Positions 18,499-27,276 of a stretch of DNA of 64,000 nt are shown here, piece by piece. The stretch comes from CAZOZP01 sp964584325 (GTDB lineage: Bacteria; Bacteroidota; Ignavibacteria; Ignavibacteriales; Melioribacteraceae): assembly GCA_964584325.1 (NCBI GenBank), contig CAZOZP010000008.1:1-64000 (forward strand). Reading direction: 5' to 3'. Each line of letters begins with the position of its first letter. Position 1 is the stretch's first letter. The position numbers and the translations under genes are program-made. The notes below the pieces were generated by a model, which was not told where the DNA came from, ran no database searches, and saw only the letters and a program-made list of their open reading frames with translations.

Positions 18499-20673
18499 AT
18501 GGATATATCCGATAGCGTTCACCAGAAAATGCTGCAGGACCTTATAAAAGCAGCTAAAGAAAATGTGATAAATCCCAACGAGAAACTTATCGAAAAGGCT
18601 TTTTCACTGAGTTATGAAGCTCATAAGAATGATTTCAGAGCTTCAGGCGAACCCTATTTCTATCATCCATATCAGGTGGCGGTAGTTGTTGCCACGGAAA
18701 TTCCGATAGATGATATTTCCATAGCCGCTGCTTTGCTGCACGATGTTATTGAAGATACAGAATTTAAACTTGATTTTATAGAAAAAGAATTCGGGAAAGA
18801 AGTAGCTGAAATTGTTGACGGAGTAACCAAAATAGGAGGTGTTTTCCGCGGACATGAAATAGGTCAGGCGGAAAATTACAGAAAACTCTTGCTTTCTATG
18901 GTGAAAGATGTAAGAGTTATACTTGTGAAGTTTGCGGACAGGCTTCATAATATGCGCACATTGGATTATTTGTCGCAATACCAGCAGCGAAAGATAGCTA
19001 AGGAAACACTTGAGATTTATGCTCCTTTTACTCACAGGTTCGGTTTAGGCCGGGTTAAATGGGAACTTGAAGATTTAGCTTTTAAGTATCTGAACAAAGA
19101 TGCTTATGATGAAATTGCCAGAAAGATTAATGCTAAACGCAGGGAGCGGGAAGCCTATATCGCAAAATTCATTAAGCCCGTAACGGAATCGCTCGGAGAA
19201 TATAAACTCGATTTCGAAATTGTAGGAAGAGCTAAACATCTTTACAGTATTTATAAAAAGATGATTCAGCAGAATAAGCCTTTTGAAGAAATATATGATC
19301 TGCTTGCCGTAAGGATTGTATTAAATAGTAAATCAGCAAACGACTGTTATTTAGCTCTTGGGATAATCAACCAGGTTTATAAACCCATTCCCGACAGATT
19401 CAAAGATTATATTTCAATTCCCAAGAAAAACAATTACCAATCAATTCATAATACGGTTATCGGTCCCGAAGGTAAACTTGTTGAAGTGCAGATCCGAACA
19501 AGGAGTATGCATGAAGTAGCCGAGAAAGGTGTGGCGGCTCATTGGAAATACAAAGAGAATAAATCATCCTCAGACCGCGAACTTGAAGAATGGGTTAATT
19601 GGGTTAGGGATATTTTCGAGAATGTATCAAAAGATGAAGCTACAAAAGAGCTTCTTGCCAGTTTTAAACTGAACCTATATCAAGAGGAAATATATGTTTT
19701 TACGCCTCAGGGCGACTTAAAAAGACTCCCGATTGCATCAACCCCTATTGATTTTGCTTTTGAAATTCATAGCCGCGTTGGTATGAATTGCATAGGCGCT
19801 AAAGTAAACGGAAAGATAGTTCCGCTTGATACGAAACTTAACAGCGGAGATCAGGTTGAGATTCTTACTTCGAAAAACCAGCATCCAAATAAAAGCTGGC
19901 TTCAGTTTGTAAAGACTCATAAAGCAAAATCGCATATAAGAAAATACCTCAATGCAGAAGATGAAAAGGCAGTTGATGCAGGCAAATCAATATTTGAGAA
20001 AAAAATTAAAAAGAATAAACTCTCGTTTAATTCTGATGATATTGCCGGACTTGCAAAAAAACTGAAATTTGATAATTCAAACCAATTTTTTAAAGCAGTA
20101 TCTGAAGATAAAATTGATTTAGATGCCGTACTTGCGCCGGAAGAAAAGAAAGAAGTTAAAGACGATGTTCAGATATCGCAGACAGATACATTCCTTCAGT
20201 CAGCCAGAAGCACAAGAGGAGGGATTGTTTTTGAAGGTAACGAGAAGGGACTTGAATACAGTTACGCGAAATGCTGTAACCCGATTCCCGGTGATTTTAT
20301 AATAGGGTATATTACAGTAGGCGAAGGCATTAAAATCCACAGAAGGAATTGTAAAAATCTGATTAACCTTCTGCGTCAGGGCGATGCACGGCTTGTACAA
20401 GCCGATTGGTTTGGAATGAGCGATAGTACATTCCTTGCAGGAATTCATCTGCGTGGCGAAGATATGCCAGGAATGCTTACAGAAATTACAGCGGCAATAA
20501 CCAAGTATGAGAATACAAATATTAAAGCGATTAACCTTAATTCCAACAATTCGTTTTTTGAAGGCACAATTACGGTTTTCGTAAAAAACATAGATCATCT
20601 GAATACTTTGATGGCAAGAATAAAGAAAATGAAAGGAATTCATATTGTTGAAAGGTTTGATCCGGGAGTATAA
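18499..20673 (+). CDS. rel: bifunctional (p)ppGpp synthetase/hydrolase (RelA/SpoT family)
   Basis: This 724-residue protein controls the stringent response alarmone. Domains in order: HD hydrolase (about 30-190, with ALLHDVIEDT and the second metal site FADRLHNMRTL), synthetase (about 230-350, with YDLLAVRIV and FKDYISIPKKNNYQSIH), TGS (about 400-465, EEIYVFTPQGDLKRLP), a conserved Cys-containing zinc-finger/helical region (KCCNPIPGDFIIGY) and a C-terminal ACT domain (about 645-720). Both active-site motif sets look intact, so both activities are expected. No second synthetase is seen in the window. The stop shares a base with the ruvX start (TAATG). Confidence 0.96.
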   Translation: MDISDSVHQKMLQDLIKAAKENVINPNEKLIEKAFSLSYEAHKNDFRASGEPYFYHPYQVAVVVATEIPIDDISIAAALLHDVIEDTEFKLDFIEKEFGKEVAEIVDGVTKIGGVFRGHEIGQAENYRKLLLSMVKDVRVILVKFADRLHNMRTLDYLSQYQQRKIAKETLEIYAPFTHRFGLGRVKWELEDLAFKYLNKDAYDEIARKINAKRREREAYIAKFIKPVTESLGEYKLDFEIVGRAKHLYSIYKKMIQQNKPFEEIYDLLAVRIVLNSKSANDCYLALGIINQVYKPIPDRFKDYISIPKKNNYQSIHNTVIGPEGKLVEVQIRTRSMHEVAEKGVAAHWKYKENKSSSDRELEEWVNWVRDIFENVSKDEATKELLASFKLNLYQEEIYVFTPQGDLKRLPIASTPIDFAFEIHSRVGMNCIGAKVNGKIVPLDTKLNSGDQVEILTSKNQHPNKSWLQFVKTHKAKSHIRKYLNAEDEKAVDAGKSIFEKKIKKNKLSFNSDDIAGLAKKLKFDNSNQFFKAVSEDKIDLDAVLAPEEKKEVKDDVQISQTDTFLQSARSTRGGIVFEGNEKGLEYSYAKCCNPIPGDFIIGYITVGEGIKIHRRNCKNLINLLRQGDARLVQADWFGMSDSTFLAGIHLRGEDMPGMLTEITAAITKYENTNIKAINLNSNNSFFEGTITVFVKNIDHLNTLMARIKKMKGIHIVERFDPGV

Positions 20674-21128
20674 TGCGAAATAGCTATTTGACCGGAATTG
20701 AAGATAATTCTGAGCGTATGCTCGGGATAGATTATGGTGAAAAAAGAATTGGAATAGCAATTACTGATCCTTTAAATCTTTTTGCATATCCCCTTGAAAC
20801 ACTCTTTAACGACAATTCTTTTTTCGAAGGATTAAAAAATATTATTTCTAAATATACTGTTAAAACAATTCTGCTCGGTTATCCGTTAAAAGAGGACGGA
20901 AGCAAAACAGTGCTGAGTGAAAAAATTATTAAATTTTCTGAAGATGTGAAAAGTCGGACGGGTTTACCTGTTATCTTAAGAGATGAAAGATATACATCTG
21001 AAATTGCATCGCAAAGAATACTGGAATCTGTTTCTTCCAAAAAGAAAAGAAGAGACAAAGGGTTAATTGACCGCAATGCCGCAGCGGTAATTCTTGAAGA
21101 ATATTTAAGTGAATTGAAAAATCGGTAA
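20673..21128 (+). CDS. ruvX: YqgF/RuvX family Holliday junction resolvase-like protein
   Basis: This 151-residue protein has the RNase H-like fold of YqgF: LGIDYGEKRIGIAITDP at about residues 17-33, LLGYPL in the middle, RDERYTSEIA, and a late Asp in DRNAAAVILEEYL. YqgF proteins act in 16S rRNA processing and have been proposed to resolve Holliday junctions. The N-terminus may begin a few residues later, but the one-base overlap with rel supports the chosen start. Confidence 0.92.
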   Translation: MRNSYLTGIEDNSERMLGIDYGEKRIGIAITDPLNLFAYPLETLFNDNSFFEGLKNIISKYTVKTILLGYPLKEDGSKTVLSEKIIKFSEDVKSRTGLPVILRDERYTSEIASQRILESVSSKKKRRDKGLIDRNAAAVILEEYLSELKNR

Positions 21129-21135
21129 GATTCTT

Positions 21136-22047
21136 ATGCAAAAAAATTGGCTGACTATTTTACTTATATCGGTTTCAACCATTATTCTATGGTTTTATGT
21201 TTCTCTTAATGAGGAATATAGGGCAGAGTTCCAAACACAGCTAAAATTTAAGAATATGCCTGCCGGATACGGAGTATCATATATTGAACCGGAGAATGTG
21301 AAACTCACTCTTGTGGGAAAGGGATTTAATCTTGCAAAAATTTCCTGGGGCGGAGATGATTATTTTGATATTTCCGCTGAAAACGACAGCGGTATGAAAA
21401 GAATAAATCTTAAAAAAGAACTGGAAAAGAACATCTGGATTGCCGGAAGAGGGAAGGTACTTGATATTACGCCAGAGTATGTTGATTTTTTTGTAGAGAA
21501 AATAATAAAGAAAAAGGTTCCGGTAATTCCTCATACTGAGGTTAGTTTCAAGGAAAGTTATGCACCGGTATCAAGTTTAAAGCTTATTCCAGATTCAATT
21601 TGGATTGAAGGAACTGTTTCGAAACTCGATGGAATCCACATTGTAAATACAGAAAGAATATCCTATAAAAATGCAGACAGAACTATATCTGCCCGCTTAT
21701 CGGTAGTAAAAGATGAAAACATAAAATATTCAGAAGAATCTGCACTTTTCACCTTGGATATCCAAAAGATTGCCGATAAAACATTTACAGATGTTCCTGT
21801 TGTAATAGAAGGTGCTCCGGATGATAAAGAACTTATTTTATTCCCGAATAGAGCCACGATAAAACTTAGAGGCGGTATAAAAAATCTTGGAAATATGTCA
21901 GAGAAAGACATATACATATCGATGAATTTCAGTGATGCCGAAAATGATACTCTGGGGATCCTCGTTCCGGAAGTAAGAGTACCCGAGTATATGAATCTTG
22001 TGGAAATGAAACCGGCCTCTTTTGATTATATAATTAAGAAAAGGTAG
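21136..22047 (+). CDS. YbbR-domain (CdaR-like) membrane-anchored protein
   Basis: This 303-residue protein has one N-terminal membrane anchor (WLTILLISVSTIILWFYVSL) and then repeated YbbR modules, recognised by strands such as IEPENVKLTLVGKGFNLAKI and VPVIPHTEVSFKESYAP...SLKLIPDSIWIEGTVSKLDGI. In Firmicutes, the YbbR protein CdaR regulates the c-di-AMP cyclase CdaA and is encoded beside it. Here no cyclase gene is adjacent; it sits between ruvX and tmk. Function outside c-di-AMP control is open. Confidence 0.85.
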   Translation: MQKNWLTILLISVSTIILWFYVSLNEEYRAEFQTQLKFKNMPAGYGVSYIEPENVKLTLVGKGFNLAKISWGGDDYFDISAENDSGMKRINLKKELEKNIWIAGRGKVLDITPEYVDFFVEKIIKKKVPVIPHTEVSFKESYAPVSSLKLIPDSIWIEGTVSKLDGIHIVNTERISYKNADRTISARLSVVKDENIKYSEESALFTLDIQKIADKTFTDVPVVIEGAPDDKELILFPNRATIKLRGGIKNLGNMSEKDIYISMNFSDAENDTLGILVPEVRVPEYMNLVEMKPASFDYIIKKR

Positions 22048-22049
22048 AA

Positions 22050-22676
22050 ATGTTTATTACGTTTGAGGGATTGGATTTCAGCGGGAAAACTACTCAGGTA
22101 AAACTCCTGAAAGAGTATTTAGAGAAAGCCGGGCACACTGTTCATTTAATTCGTGAACCCGGAGGAACGGTTATCTCGGAGAAAATAAGGGACATTCTGC
22201 TTCTGAAGGAGCACGAAGAGATGTCGCAGGAAACAGAACTTCTGCTTTTTGCCGCAAGCAGAGCACAGCTTGTAAAAGAAAAAATTCTTCCTGCACTTCA
22301 AAGAAACGAGATTGTGATATCAGACAGATTTCACGATTCTACTTATGCTTATCAGGGCTTTGGAAGAGGAATTGACCTTGAACTGATAAACATGGTCAAC
22401 AATTGCGCAATTGGCAGAGCGATACCTGATATTACTTTCTTTATCGATATAACGTTGGAAGAAATTGCAAGAAGGAAAAGCAGAATTCCCGGACTTGAAT
22501 TAGACAGGATTGAGAATTCAAAATCTGAATTTTATGAAAAAGTAAGAGCAGGGTTTATTAAACTATCAGAAACACAACTGCGGGTAATGCTAATAAACGG
22601 ACAAAAAGAAATTACTGATATACACAGGGAAATTCTTGAAAGAATCAAAGAATTACAGATTCAGGAGGAGAAATGA
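22050..22676 (+). CDS. tmk: thymidylate kinase
   Basis: This 208-residue protein phosphorylates dTMP to dTDP. It has a P-loop (FEGLDFSGKTTQ, residues 4-15), the DR(F/Y) motif with YAYQGFGRG (about 93-108) and a lid region RRKSRIPGLELDRIE. The P-loop carries Phe-Ser where many homologues have Gly-Ser/Ala, a common variant. Its stop overlaps the next start by 4 bases (ATGA). Confidence 0.95.
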   Translation: MFITFEGLDFSGKTTQVKLLKEYLEKAGHTVHLIREPGGTVISEKIRDILLLKEHEEMSQETELLLFAASRAQLVKEKILPALQRNEIVISDRFHDSTYAYQGFGRGIDLELINMVNNCAIGRAIPDITFFIDITLEEIARRKSRIPGLELDRIENSKSEFYEKVRAGFIKLSETQLRVMLINGQKEITDIHREILERIKELQIQEEK

Positions 22677-24313
22677 ATTCGAAATATAAATACATATATA
22701 TATTCCTTTTAATTCCTTTGGCAGGATTCCTGAACGGAGATACAGACCTTTACTTCAAAATATATAAGGGGATTGATGTTTTCGGATCCGTTTATAAAGT
22801 AGTTGCCACAAATTATGTTGATCCGATTGATCCGGAAAAATTCATTAACAGCGGAATTGAAGGAATGCTCGCTTCACTTGACCCTTACACAGTATATTTC
22901 GATAAAGAGCATAAAGCTGATGTAGATTTCCTTTCTTCCGGTTTTTATGGCGGTATAGGCGCATCAATAGGACTAAGAAACGATAATGCCGTAATAATTG
23001 AACTTTTCGACGGATATTCTGCAGACAGACAAGGAATTAGAGTCGGTGATAAAATCGTAAAGATTAATGGGAAGGAAATCACAAAAGAAAACTATAATGA
23101 AGCTATTGACGAGGTTAAAGGCGAACCGGGTACAGAACTTAAACTTGTTATTGAAAGAGATGGAGTAAGTGAACCTTTAGAGTTTACCCTTCAGCGAGAA
23201 CAGATAGAAGTTAAAAATATAACATTCTACGGGTTTGTTCCACAAGATAAGAATACTGCTTACATCAGACTTTCAGGTTTTAACAGAACTGCCGGATATG
23301 AAATTGAGACCGCTCTGATTGATATGAAAAAACAAAAGGAAATAAAAGGACTTATACTTGATTTACGAGGTAATCCCGGTGGTCTGCTCGATGCTGCAAT
23401 TGATGTTACAGAGAAATTCATTCAGAAAAATGAACTTGTTGTTACAATTATGGGAAGAGATTCTTCCGGAAAAAAATCATATTTAGCTCAGGAAGAACCT
23501 TTGTTCGGGAAGAATAACCTTGTAGTTTTGGTTGATAGGAATTCGGCTTCAGCTTCTGAAATAGTTGCCGGTGCAATTCAAGACCACGATCGTGGTATAA
23601 TTCTCGGAGAAACTTCATTCGGAAAGGGCCTTGTTCAAACGGTAATTCCTCTTTCAAACAATAATTCCGTTAAAGTTACAACCGGAAGATATTATACTCC
23701 GAGTGGAAGATGCATTCAGCGTCTTGATTATTCAAACAAATTGCTGAAGGGAGTGAGTGTTGCCGACAAGAATGAATATTTTACAAAGAACAAGAGAAAA
23801 GTACAGGGCGGAGGAGGAATTAAACCTGATACATCTGTAACAATCAGATCAAAAAACGAAAGTATAGATAATCTTCTTGCGGGCGGAATGTTTTTTAAAT
23901 TCGCAACTAATTTTTTTAATACAAACGATTCAGTTGCAATTATGAGAATAAAGGATGAAGAACTTATAAGAAAATTCAATGATTATCTTTTGAAACAGAA
24001 TTTTAAGTTTACTTCAAAATTTTCTTCAGCTCTTGCCAAATTACAGGAAGAAGCAACATCCTCATCACTTCCCGTTGCTGTTGAAGCAAAACTTAAGGAA
24101 TTAGCTGCAGAGACAGAAAAAAGCAAACTTGACGAAATATCCAAATACAGAGACGAAATAATTCCGCAAATAAGAATTGAGCTGGAAAGGAGATTTAAAG
24201 GAAGAAAAGGAAGGATACTGGAAGCCGTAAAATATGATAAGCAGTTTCAAACTGCTTTAACACTTATTAATGATAATAATGCATACAACAAGATTTTGAA
24301 TTATGGCCATTGA
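22673..24313 (+). CDS. carboxyl-terminal processing peptidase (S41 family)
   Basis: This 546-residue protein has an N-terminal membrane/signal segment, a PDZ domain (about 85-175, GGIGASIGL...GDKIVKINGKEI) and an S41 protease core. The catalytic Ser is S293 in NSASASEIVAGA and the Lys is K318 in SFGKGLVQ, 25 residues apart as in Prc/CtpA. A long C-terminal helical extension (about 400-546) is typical of the Bacteroidetes/Chlorobi group. CtpA-like proteases process or degrade periplasmic proteins, including cell-wall hydrolases. It overlaps the downstream permease gene by 11 bp. Confidence 0.93.
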   Translation: MNSKYKYIYIFLLIPLAGFLNGDTDLYFKIYKGIDVFGSVYKVVATNYVDPIDPEKFINSGIEGMLASLDPYTVYFDKEHKADVDFLSSGFYGGIGASIGLRNDNAVIIELFDGYSADRQGIRVGDKIVKINGKEITKENYNEAIDEVKGEPGTELKLVIERDGVSEPLEFTLQREQIEVKNITFYGFVPQDKNTAYIRLSGFNRTAGYEIETALIDMKKQKEIKGLILDLRGNPGGLLDAAIDVTEKFIQKNELVVTIMGRDSSGKKSYLAQEEPLFGKNNLVVLVDRNSASASEIVAGAIQDHDRGIILGETSFGKGLVQTVIPLSNNNSVKVTTGRYYTPSGRCIQRLDYSNKLLKGVSVADKNEYFTKNKRKVQGGGGIKPDTSVTIRSKNESIDNLLAGGMFFKFATNFFNTNDSVAIMRIKDEELIRKFNDYLLKQNFKFTSKFSSALAKLQEEATSSSLPVAVEAKLKELAAETEKSKLDEISKYRDEIIPQIRIELERRFKGRKGRILEAVKYDKQFQTALTLINDNNAYNKILNYGH

Positions 24314-25109
24314 TATTTTGCTTTCCGTAGTTTTTTTAATTGTTGGTTTTATGACAGGAGTGCTTGCCGGACTCTTTGGTATTGGCGGGGGAATGGTATT
24401 TGTCCCTGCTTTGTTTAGTCTCCTGCCTGTTATTGAACCCAATTCCGCTTTAGCTGCATATTCATCAGTAGCAACTTCGTTGTTTGCAGGAAGTTTTGCT
24501 TCTCTCAGTTCAAGTTACAATCACATTAAAAGCGGCAACGTTGTAAAAGAGTACGCAATTCTTTTAGCAATTGGCTGTGTGATTCCGGCTCTTACAATTC
24601 CGTTCCTTACAGTTGATATTAATGAAAATTATTTAAAGGTAGGTGTAGGAATAATAATTCTTTTTTCTGCAATAAAAATGCTGATAGACATTAATTCAAA
24701 AAAGGAAGCTCTCTGTAAACCTTCCTCAAAATCTGTTCTCACAGTTGGAGGAATAATTGCCGGAACAATCGGAGCATTCGCAGGAGTTGGAGGAGGAGTA
24801 ATTTATGTTCCGCTTCTGAAAATTGCATTTTGCCTGGATATTAAAAAAGCAGTAGGAACATCGTCAGTTGTTGTGCTTGTTACAATGCTTCTGAGCGCCG
24901 TGATGTATTCTGCAATGAACAATCAGATTCCGGCAGAAGGAATGTATCTGGGCTATGTGAATCTTGCCGCGGGAGTACCACTTGGAATCGGGGCGGTAAT
25001 AGGAGCAAGAAAAGGTGTCGGATTTTTAATGAAATATAAAAGCGACAAAGTACTTAAATTATTTACTGCCTTACTTATAGTTCTTATTTTGAAGATGATG
25101 TTTTTTTAA
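24303..25109 (+). CDS. TauE/SafE family membrane permease
   Basis: This 268-residue, highly hydrophobic protein has about eight predicted membrane helices in two repeats. Each repeat opens with the family glycine motif (GLFGIGGGMVFVPAL near residue 22 and GVGGGVIYVPLL near 158). Members export sulfite, sulfoacetate or other organosulfur anions; the substrate here cannot be told. It overlaps the S41 protease gene by 11 bp. Confidence 0.88.
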   Translation: MAIDILLSVVFLIVGFMTGVLAGLFGIGGGMVFVPALFSLLPVIEPNSALAAYSSVATSLFAGSFASLSSSYNHIKSGNVVKEYAILLAIGCVIPALTIPFLTVDINENYLKVGVGIIILFSAIKMLIDINSKKEALCKPSSKSVLTVGGIIAGTIGAFAGVGGGVIYVPLLKIAFCLDIKKAVGTSSVVVLVTMLLSAVMYSAMNNQIPAEGMYLGYVNLAAGVPLGIGAVIGARKGVGFLMKYKSDKVLKLFTALLIVLILKMMFF

Positions 25110-25187
25110 TAATTTTGGAACCGGAAAATTTAATTTTAATCAAATACAGCCAATTAATCGATATAATGACAAATTAAAGGAGGTCTT

Positions 25188-27101
25188 ATGAGTGAATCAC
25201 AGGAGAATATCCGCCATTATGAATTCAAGGCTGAAATTAAACAGCTACTTAATATTTTAGTACATTCATTATATACCCACAAGGAAATTTTCCTAAGGGA
25301 ACTTATATCCAATGCATCTGATGCACTGGATAAAATTAGATTTGAAACAACTAAAGGCACCGTTGCAGCTAATCCGGAGCTTCCGCTTGAAATAAAAATT
25401 TCTGCGGATAAGGACAAAAAGATTCTGACTATAACAGATACAGGTATTGGTATGACCGAGCAGGAAATAATTACTAATATCGGAACTATCGCAAAATCAG
25501 GTTCTGCGGATTTTATTGCTAAACTCAAAGAGGCAAACGAAGCACCGGGTAATATTATAGGGAAATTCGGTGTAGGTTTCTATTCTGTCTTCATGGTGGC
25601 TAACAAAGTAACCATTCGTTCACGATCATTTAATGCATCAGAAAAAGCTTGTGAATGGAGTTCAGACGGACTTGGCAGCTATGAACTTAAAACATTAGAT
25701 GAGGAAATAGCAAGAGGTACTTCGGTAATAATAGAATTAAAAGATGAAGAGACTGAGTTCCTTGAAAAATACAGACTGGAATCTGTGATTAAGAAACATA
25801 GTAATTTTATAAATTTCCCGATATTAATAGAAGGTGAGCAAGCCAATAAAGTAAGTGCATTATGGCGTGAACCTAAATCATCTGTAAGCAAGGAACAGTA
25901 TGACGAATTCTATAAATTTCTGACTTATGATGATCAGGAACCGCTTGAGACGATTCACAAATCCGTTGATGCTCCTATTCAGTTTAACTGCCTCCTGTTT
26001 ATTCCTCCGAAGAATACAGACATATTTGGTTATAACCGCGATAATTACGGTCTGGATCTTTATGTACGCCGGGTACTTATTCAGCATCAAAATAAAGAAC
26101 TCTTGCCTGAGTATTTAAGTTTCGTTAAAGGTGTTGTGGATTCCGAAGATATTCCGCTAAATATATCGAGAGAAACACTTCAGGAAAATATAATATTTCA
26201 TAAGATTTCGCAGAGTGTTACAACTCAGATTCTTTCTTCTCTGGATAAAATGGCATCCGGTGAGAAAGAGAAATATTCCGCTTTCTGGAAGGAGCACGGA
26301 AGAATATTTAAACTGGGATATGCAGATTATGCAAACCAGGAGAAATATATGAATCTTCTTAGATTCAATTCTTCTTCAAGCAAAGATGAAAATGAACTTA
26401 TTTCGCTTCAGGATTATGTTTCAAAAATGAAGCCGGAACAGAAAGAAATATTCTTTATACTTGGGGCAAACCGCGAGAACGTAGAATCTAACCCGCATCT
26501 TGAGATATTCAGAAGCAAAGGTCTTGAAGTATTATACCTTTTTGATCCACTGGATGAATTTGCATTAAGTTCATTAAGAAAATTCAAAGACTTTGAATTT
26601 ATTTCCGTTGATTTAGCGGATCTTTCCAAAATTGATAAATATGATAATGTGACATCAAAAGACAACAAGGCTGAAGAACTTTCTCAGGATGATGAGAAAG
26701 CGTTTGCAGAATTAATGGCAAAAATCAAGGCAATACTCGGCGAAAGAGTAACGGATGTAAAAATATCAAAAAGATTGCAGGAAAGTCCGGCATGCTTAGT
26801 TAATCCTGATGATACCATGTCTTCTTCTATGCAGAAGATAATGAAAATAGTCGGGAAGGATACTTCAATTCCAAAGAAAGTTCTTGAGATAAACAAAGAT
26901 CATAACTTATTCCGCAATATGCTTAAAGCATTCAAGAATAACAGAGAAGACACTTTTATCAGAGATGTAATTGAACAGTTGTTTGAATCGGCTCTGTTGC
27001 TTGAAGGTTATCTTGTCGATCCGCACAAACTGGTAAATCGGATGAATAATTACCTTAATAATTCCAGTAATTGGTATATTTCATCAAATAAAAGTGAATA
27101 A
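25188..27101 (+). CDS. htpG: molecular chaperone HtpG (Hsp90)
   Basis: This 637-residue cytoplasmic ATPase chaperone has the GHKL N-terminal domain (FLRELISNASDALDKIR, TDTGIGM, GKFGVGFYSVFMVA), the middle domain (LYVRRVLI, PLNISRETLQ) and the C-terminal dimerisation domain. Length is typical. Shine-Dalgarno AAGGAGG precedes the ATG. A TATAAT hexamer at 25162-25167 could be the -10 of its own promoter, but the -35 is poor. A perfect terminator follows. Confidence 0.97.
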   Translation: MSESQENIRHYEFKAEIKQLLNILVHSLYTHKEIFLRELISNASDALDKIRFETTKGTVAANPELPLEIKISADKDKKILTITDTGIGMTEQEIITNIGTIAKSGSADFIAKLKEANEAPGNIIGKFGVGFYSVFMVANKVTIRSRSFNASEKACEWSSDGLGSYELKTLDEEIARGTSVIIELKDEETEFLEKYRLESVIKKHSNFINFPILIEGEQANKVSALWREPKSSVSKEQYDEFYKFLTYDDQEPLETIHKSVDAPIQFNCLLFIPPKNTDIFGYNRDNYGLDLYVRRVLIQHQNKELLPEYLSFVKGVVDSEDIPLNISRETLQENIIFHKISQSVTTQILSSLDKMASGEKEKYSAFWKEHGRIFKLGYADYANQEKYMNLLRFNSSSSKDENELISLQDYVSKMKPEQKEIFFILGANRENVESNPHLEIFRSKGLEVLYLFDPLDEFALSSLRKFKDFEFISVDLADLSKIDKYDNVTSKDNKAEELSQDDEKAFAELMAKIKAILGERVTDVKISKRLQESPACLVNPDDTMSSSMQKIMKIVGKDTSIPKKVLEINKDHNLFRNMLKAFKNNREDTFIRDVIEQLFESALLLEGYLVDPHKLVNRMNNYLNNSSNWYISSNKSE

Positions 27102-27129
27102 TCTAAGAAAACAATAAGATTATTATCAG

Positions 27130-27162
27130 GAGCCGGGAATTGAAAACCGGCTCTTTTTTTTT
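27130..27162 (+). terminator. intrinsic terminator after htpG
   Basis: GAGCCGG (27130-27136) pairs with CCGGCTC (27147-27153), with a 10-nt loop, followed by nine T residues. Confidence 0.92.
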
Positions 27163-27276
27163 AAAGTATTAGAATATATTGATAAATAAAGGTTTGTTTT
27201 TCTAAAAATAATTCATTTATTGACGAATATAACTATTAGTTTTTCAGCATTTACTTCATTTGCTAAAGGGATATTT

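Noticed and set aside
18643..20760. Long antisense frames of 65-186 codons opposite rel
   Set aside because: They mirror the conserved Rel reading frame, have unnatural composition and no ribosome sites.
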